The translations under genes and the position numbers were made by a program. From positions 64,460,593-64,524,592 of the forward strand of contig CM018685.1 of the NCBI GenBank assembly GCA_009363875.1: DNA of 64,000 bases, written 5' to 3'. The stretch comes from Mikania micrantha (Eukaryota > Streptophyta > Magnoliopsida > Asterales > Asteraceae). How positions within the stretch are numbered: the stretch's first letter is position 1; each line of letters starts with the position of its first letter. The notes beneath the pieces are model-generated. The model had not been told where the DNA came from, searched no databases, and worked only from the letters and a program-made list of their open reading frames with translations. Below are positions 58,362 through 64,000 of the stretch, one piece after another.

Positions 58362-61300
58362 ATGGAAGAGGGTATGATGAAAGGGTTAACAGGAAATTCA
58401 GATAGTTTAGAAGATGAGCTTGAGTTAATACTTAATCAAAGGGAAAATCTGGCGGCTGGTGATCAAGAAAGAGATCAGAATATGCATAGAAGCGGTAGTG
58501 CTCCACCGACTGTGGAAGGCTCTTTAAGCATGGTTGGAAGTTTGTATAGGAACCCTAATCTTGATCAAATTGATGATAGAAATAGTGTTAGTACCAATGA
58601 AATGTTATCAGAAGAACAACTTAGATCCCATCCTTTGTATGTATCATATTATTATGCTCATGGAAACTTTAATCCAAGACTCCCTCCTCCATTGTTGTCA
58701 AAAGAGGATTGGCGGGTTGCTCAACGGTTTCAGGTTGGTGGGTCATCATCCGAAGGAACACAAGATTGGTGGAAGAAGAATGTGAGGAGTGATAGTGGTG
58801 ATAGTTCTTCTTTGTTCTCAATGCAACCTGGATTAGGTATTCAAAAGGATGCAGAATCTGAACTGATTGAAATGAGGAAGGCGCGCAAAAACTCTGCTGA
58901 ATGGGTTAGTAAACCCGATGGTTTGATTGGTTTGTCGGCTCCTGGAATGGGTTGTAGAAGGAAAAGCTTTGCAGATATTCTTCAGGTGATATATGATTAT
59001 ATTACTTATCTTTTAAATCTTTATTTTTGTGGCTTTAGTTGATTTAAATCGCAATTATGTTAAGTGTTTAACTTTTCATGTGATTATTTTGTGCAGGAAG
59101 GACTTCCACAGCCTGAATCTTCGTCCAATCGAATTTCTCGTCCTGCAAGCCAGAATGCAATTATATCTAATTCTCATCTGTCAAGTTTAGTTAAAGAACA
59201 TGAAACTTCACAGTCTTTTACACCAGTTGTGGGTTCTTTGATGTCAAGGAGAGCCCCTAGTCCTGGCCTTCCTCCTGTGAGTAATATGGCTCACCCTGCT
59301 GATGTGGCCTCTTCTTTATCGAGCTTGAGTCTCTCAAAAAGCTCGATTCCTGATGGAGACATGTTTTCACAGTGTAATCATCTTAATGCTATGAATTATC
59401 AGGGGCTAAGGTTTCATCATCGGCCTGCTTATAACTCAAGAAAAGACAATCTTGGACCAATGAACTTCCATAGGAGAGTAGCTTCTTCTTCTGATCTAAA
59501 TACTAACCGAAACATGTTTGAATTTTCAAATGTGGATGGGCCATGTAATCAAGTTGATACGTTATCTGGTCGGATGCCAACTAGATATAATGCTGCAAAT
59601 AATTTCCTTGCTTCAGGTAAATAATATAATCTTTTATTTTTTTAATTTTAAATGTATACTGGATTAACGTTTTAGACTATTTTTTTATTTTTGTTTTCAG
59701 CTTCAACTATAAACACGACTGAAAATGGACCATTTTTGAGACGATGTAATCACCCGCCACCTGTTATGCATGGTAATCTTCCTCAGGGGAAAAACTGTTG
59801 CTTTGTTTCACATGGCCAAGAAGATATGCACCTTCTTCACAAAGTTTACCTGGAGGCATTGCTTGCTCAACATGATCAAGATCAACGGTATGGTTCACCA
59901 CATTTTAGTAGATCCGGTAGCTTAAATCGTATATATGGGAATTCTACATATGGTCATGGTATGCGATATCATGAAAATTTAGTGGAAAAACGTAGACCAT
60001 TGTCACAGCAAGAACGGACCATGCAATTTGCTCCTGTTTTAAGAAATTCAGTGGGTGAAATTAATTTTGACCAAAGATACGCTTCATCATTATTAGATGA
60101 GCTAAAGAACAACAAATCTTTTGAGCTCTCTAATGTTGTTGATCATGTCATTGAGTTCAGGTATGCTGAGGTGTTATTTGATTTTTTATTCTCTTTTACT
60201 TTCTTTTCTTTAGTTAATCATACAAGTTTATCATTTCCTTTGTTATTTTTCTCCATTTTATGTTAGTACGGATCAATATGGAAGTCGGTTTATGCAGCAG
60301 AAGCTTGAAACAGCAACAGTCGAAGAAAAGAATCTGATATTCCCGGAGATAATGCATCATGCTCGTAGTTTGATGACTGATGTGTTTGGGAATTATGTCA
60401 TACAGAAGGTTCATTTAATATATATCATATACTCATATTAAACTGCTTTTGTAGCATTTTAAACTTAATTTGTTATACCTAAATGTGCAGTTTTTTGAGC
60501 ATGGGACTGAAATTCAAAGAAAGGAGTTATGTGGTCAACTTATAGGTCATATTTTGCCTCTTAGTCTTCAAATGTATGGCTGCAGAGTCATTCAAAAGGT
60601 GAACATGTTACCAAAACCGTTGATTGTCTAAATTAGATCATATCTTGAGAACATTAGCTGGTTTTTTGTCATTTGCCTGTTAATTTATTTGAATTAAAGC
60701 TTATTTTGGTTGGTTCTTTTTTCCGGGATTTTTATGTAATTTGTCCTCAACATTACACGATTCAGGCATTGGAGGTGGTTGATGTTGAGCAACAGAACCA
60801 AATGGTTAGCGAGCTTAATGGTTCCGTGATGAAATGTGTTCAAGATCAGAATGGTAATCATGTTATTCAAAAATGTATTGAATGCGTGCCTCAAGATCAG
60901 ATTCAATTTATAATTTCATCTTTCTTTGGGCAAGTCGTACCTCTATCATCACATCCTTATGGCTGTCGGGTCATACAGGTAAAAAACTTAAATATTAACA
61001 TTGAAACTCATTTGTAAAACATTAATTATATTTATATCAACAGAGGGTTTTGGAGCATTGTGATGATCCAAATACACAAGTTGTAATGGATGAAATCTTG
61101 AACTCTGTTTGTACTCTAGCACAAGACCAATATGGTAATTATGTTGTTCAGGTACAAACTAAATACAACTTCTGAATATGTTAACTGTCAAATGTCTAAA
61201 ATATCCATCAAAAATTTCGATTATTTTGTTTGATTAGCATGTACTACAACATGGTAAACCGCATGAACGATCTGCTATTATCAGCAAGCTTTCTGGACAA

Positions 61301-61831
61301 ATAGTAAAGATGAGTCTTCAGAAATTTGCTTCTAATGTTGTTGAGAAATGTTTGACTTATGGAAGCCCAGCAGAACGCCAACTTCTCGTGAAAGAGATGA
61401 TTGGTTCAGGTGATGAAAACGAGCCATTACAAGTAAGAACTATGTTTTTTTTTGGGCTCATATTGTCCCTCAATCCATCTTTAGATCATCTTGTAAACCT
61501 CTTTTGGTCAACCACAGGCAATGATGAAAGACCCTTTTGGGAACTATGTGGTGCAAAAGGTTCTAGAAACATGCGATGACCAGAGTCGAGAATTCATCCT
61601 CTCGCGCATAAAGGTCCACTTGGCTGCTCTGAAACGATACACGTTTGGTAAACATATTGTTTCTCGTGTGGAAAAGCTTCTTACTTCAGGAGGTGAGAAA
61701 CATGTTCTAAACTTCTAATCCATGTTCTAATCTCTATATCATAACCAGTTTTTTGTATTCTTTCATGAAATCCTTCATTACTTCCATCTGCAGAAAGGCG
61801 TACCGCATCATCCGCTTCTTCTAGATCTTGA
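58362..61831 (+). CDS. Pumilio/PUF RNA-binding protein (10 coding exons)
   Basis: Cytoplasmic regulator that binds UGUA-type sites in mRNA 3' ends and lowers translation or stability (family knowledge). Exons: 58362-58985, 59097-59616, 59701-60160, 60267-60408, 60491-60598, 60766-60978, 61044-61151, 61238-61432, 61518-61692 and 61794-61831; 860 residues. The N-terminus has the plant PUM (NABP) motifs RSGSAPPTVEGS, YYYAHGNFNPRLPPPLLSKE and RRKSFADILQ. The C-terminus has eight PUF repeats with contact residues S541/R542/Q545, N577/Y578/Q581, C613/R614/Q617, N649/H650/Q653, C685/R686/Q689, N721/Y722/Q725, S757/N758/E761 and N799/Y800/Q803. By the PUF code these read 5'-UGUAUAUA. It belongs to the Arabidopsis APUM1-6-like group; the exact orthologue is not assigned. 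Retaining the last intron would instead end the protein at 61718. Intact, with all joins in frame. Confidence 0.95.
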
Positions 61832-62083
61832 GGTATCCTGCTTATAATATTTTAAAAAGAAAAAATAATAACAATAACATGATTTCGTGATCACCTTCGC
61901 TAGTATGATCTCTATGTGAATACAAGTTTTGAATTTTAGATGAAGATGATCATTTTTTTGTACTGATAGATGGTTTTTATATATCTTGTATGGAGAGATT
62001 TGTAAAGGATCCATCAGCAATGATCACTTTTGGTAGAGAAGTTTATAAGGGAATATGATCTCTATGTATAGACCTGATTTGTA

Positions 62084-62091
62084 TGTAAATA
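62084..62091 (+). promoter_or_regulatory. Pumilio recognition element in the PUF gene's own 3' region
   Basis: TGTAAATA, a perfect UGUANAUA site, lies 253 nt past the stop codon, overlapped on its left by TGTATGTA. If it is within the 3' UTR, the protein could bind its own mRNA. The extent of the 3' UTR is not known from sequence. Confidence 0.5.
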
Positions 62092-62617
62092 TGCTCGATT
62101 ATGATTCTGAAAGATATGCAGATTTTCTTTTGCAATTTTCTAGTTTTTTTCATGATGATTCTTAAAGATGTTGGGTTAATCTTGATGGTTCGGGTTCAAC
62201 AAACGGGTCATGGGTAAAATTTAGTAGTTTAAGCATGTGTTTTAATTAGAGAAATTAATTTGTTAGTGGGTTTAAAAACGTGGGATGTTCTCCTTGGTAT
62301 GTATAATCACGTTTGCATGTTCTAGAGGTAGTTTATTTCCTTTATATATGCAAGTCTTCAAGAATATGAAAAGAGAATGCAGTAGGTTAAGAAAGAGTTT
62401 CTGTGTGCGTGGGTTTTGCAGCAAGTTTCAAAAGTTAAATTTGTTTCTATATGTAAGTTTGAATGTGTATAACAAAGGGCCTGTACCAACAAAAGACACA
62501 TGAATGTCACAAGAAGGATGTGCATCAAAATGCAAAAAAACTACAAATTCTGCTTCCAGTATGTTACAGATTGAAATGTGTGACACTTGTCTCACATCAG
62601 CCTTATGGGTTTATGGG
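62092..62617. other. Sequence downstream of the PUF gene
   Basis: No gene or complete element was recognised. It probably contains the end of the PUF transcript, with AATATG/TATGTAAAT-type signals around 62080-62100. Confidence 0.4.
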
Positions 62618-63145
62618 TAGGGCTGTAAATGAACCGAACTTCGTTTGTTTAATAACTGAATGAGCGCGAACAAGAAATTTAGTTCGTTTAGTTAAATAGA
62701 CAAACATGAACAGAGTTCGTCTTCGTTCATTTGTATTCATGAACATTTGGTAATGTGTTCGTTTAAGTTTGTTTATGTTCTTTATGTTCATTTATTATAT
62801 ATATTCATTAAATGTATTGTATATTCTTAAATTTTTTTATTTTTAGTTTAATACCGTAATATTGAAGTTATTTTTTAGTTTAATACCATAATATTTAACT
62901 TTATATTTATATAAATGATTAGAGATTAAGAACGTTAATTTTTATTGTTTAAATTATATGTGTTCGTTAGCGTTCGTGAAGACGTGAACAGTTCGAGAAC
63001 AAGTTCAATTCCTTAATGAACGAACACGAACAATAATTATTGTTCGGTTAGCGTTCATGAATCGTTCGTGTACAAGTTAAAAAATAAAACTAACGAATAT
63101 GAACAAGGACTTGTTCATGTTCGTTCGGTACGTTTATAGTCCTAC
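62618..63145. mobile_element. hAT MITE, GTTCGTTT-rich family
   Basis: This 528-bp element starts TAGGGCTGTAAATGAACCG and its inverted end reads TAGGACTATAAACGTACCG. The flanks are TTTATGGG (62610-62617) and CTCATGGG (63146-63153), 6 of 8 identical. The interior holds many GTTCGTTC/GAACGAAC motifs, able to fold into a long hairpin. The ends and duplication length fit hAT. Confidence 0.82.
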
Positions 63146-64000
63146 TCATGGGCAACAATTGTGAGATTTGTAGACCAAATGGATTTCTCCAGGCATTCAA
63201 GCACAACAAAATCATGGTGCACCAATAACTCTATGGGTCTAGGATAAAAAACTAGCTCAGTAGTAAGATATTACCAGTAACATGGTTTGTAGGGGTAAGA
63301 ATTTGCTGGGTCAGCTATAGATTACAGTTTGGTCAAACCGGATTTTTTGCTCAAACCGGTCCGGTTTGGTCAACGGATGGTCAAAACCGGTTTAGGAGAT
63401 GAGGATGTCAAACCTATAGGAACCGGTTTGGAAACTGGTTTGAGGGGTGTCAACTACCGGTTTATAAACCGGTTTGGGAATCCGAACCGGTTTTTTTGCC
63501 CATGTTTACTCCTTCATCCCAATATCCAGCGCCACCGTCTCAAACGTCACCAGATGATCAAGATCCACCAACGTCCACGTCATCAGGTATCGCATATAGG
63601 TTGTCTTTCTATCGACCGTGAATAACTTCACTGTCTTCTCAGTTTAAATCTTCATCTTCGCCTCGTTGATTATAAAAGGCAAGGAGGCATTCAACTCTAT
63701 AGCTTTGTGTTTTATAACGAAACATTCTATTGACTTGATATGAACCCAATTGCATAATAAACCCTTAGATCCCCTCAATATCTGAACCCAATTACATAGT
63801 AAACTCTTAGAATCTAACTATTTGGAAGGAACATGTAAAGCGCTGCCACAAGCAACGGGTTGATGACCTTCAAAGAAAATACCCTAAGTAGGAACGACTC
63901 ATTCACTTATTAACATTCAATTGGCATATGCTTTATTGACAGTTGGTCGTTGGTTTTATATAGACATTACCAAAAGCATCATAAGGCCGTGGTAGCAGAT
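63146..64000. other. AACCGGTTT-rich repeat and intergenic DNA
   Basis: The part at 63290-63510 is dominated by AAACCGG/CCGGTTT motifs between TAGGGGTAAG and TTTTTTTGCCCA. It looks like another MITE of the TAGGGGTNNG type, but no matching target duplication was found. The rest, to 64000, has no supported gene. Confidence 0.45.

Noticed and set aside
63290..63510. Complete MITE with AACCGGTTT core
   Set aside because: The ends are suggestive but no target duplication could be matched, so it is described only as repeat DNA.

Overview
The window is nuclear DNA of a flowering plant. It is AT-rich, intron-bearing and crowded with small non-autonomous transposons. The retroelement clade, the SINE types and the CACTA, hAT and Harbinger termini fit a eudicot. 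Asteraceae is my best guess, but nothing here proves the family. No rRNA gene, tRNA gene, CRISPR array or organellar block was seen.

Only two host genes look intact. An AVT1-like vacuolar amino acid transporter (35848-41668, +, 12 coding exons, 549 residues) has unusual splicing: a GC-AG first coding intron, 24-nt and 20-nt microexons, and a probable U12-type AT-AC intron. A Pumilio/PUF RNA-binding protein (58362-61831, +, 10 coding exons, 860 residues) has eight repeats whose base-contact residues read UGUAUAUA, and a UGUAAAUA site lies about 250 nt past its own stop codon. The two genes share no pathway.

1-34 kb is gene-free repeat territory. It holds a CACTA MITE, SINE copies, four sister hAT MITEs between 4.4 and 8.3 kb, a complete short Helitron (9966-10408) plus two further Helitron 3' ends, several larger hAT elements with 8-bp target duplications, a MULE-like long inverted-repeat element with an internal minisatellite (16020-17654), Harbinger-like elements, two solo LTRs (14378-15032 and 27237-28923), a tandemly duplicated 1-kb inverted-repeat unit (24.9-26.9 kb), and microsatellites.

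34-47 kb holds the AVT1-like gene and more MITEs. At 46638-47348 a Harbinger-like element with TAA duplications carries a captured, truncated OSTC gene. Only about 200 bp further on lies a complete, young Ty3/gypsy chromovirus (Tekay/Del type, 47546-56713, minus strand): LTRs of 2127 bp each, a CTTAG target duplication, one uninterrupted 1482-residue polyprotein, PBS and PPT.

56.7-64 kb holds a GC-rich palindromic repeat array just upstream of the PUF gene, the gene itself, a 528-bp hAT MITE and AACCGG-rich repeat DNA.

Most elements were delimited by matching terminal repeats and target duplications read directly from the sequence. I saw no dedicated novel biological system. The strongest leads are the AT-AC intron and microexons, the gene-capturing Harbinger element, and possible PUF autoregulation.
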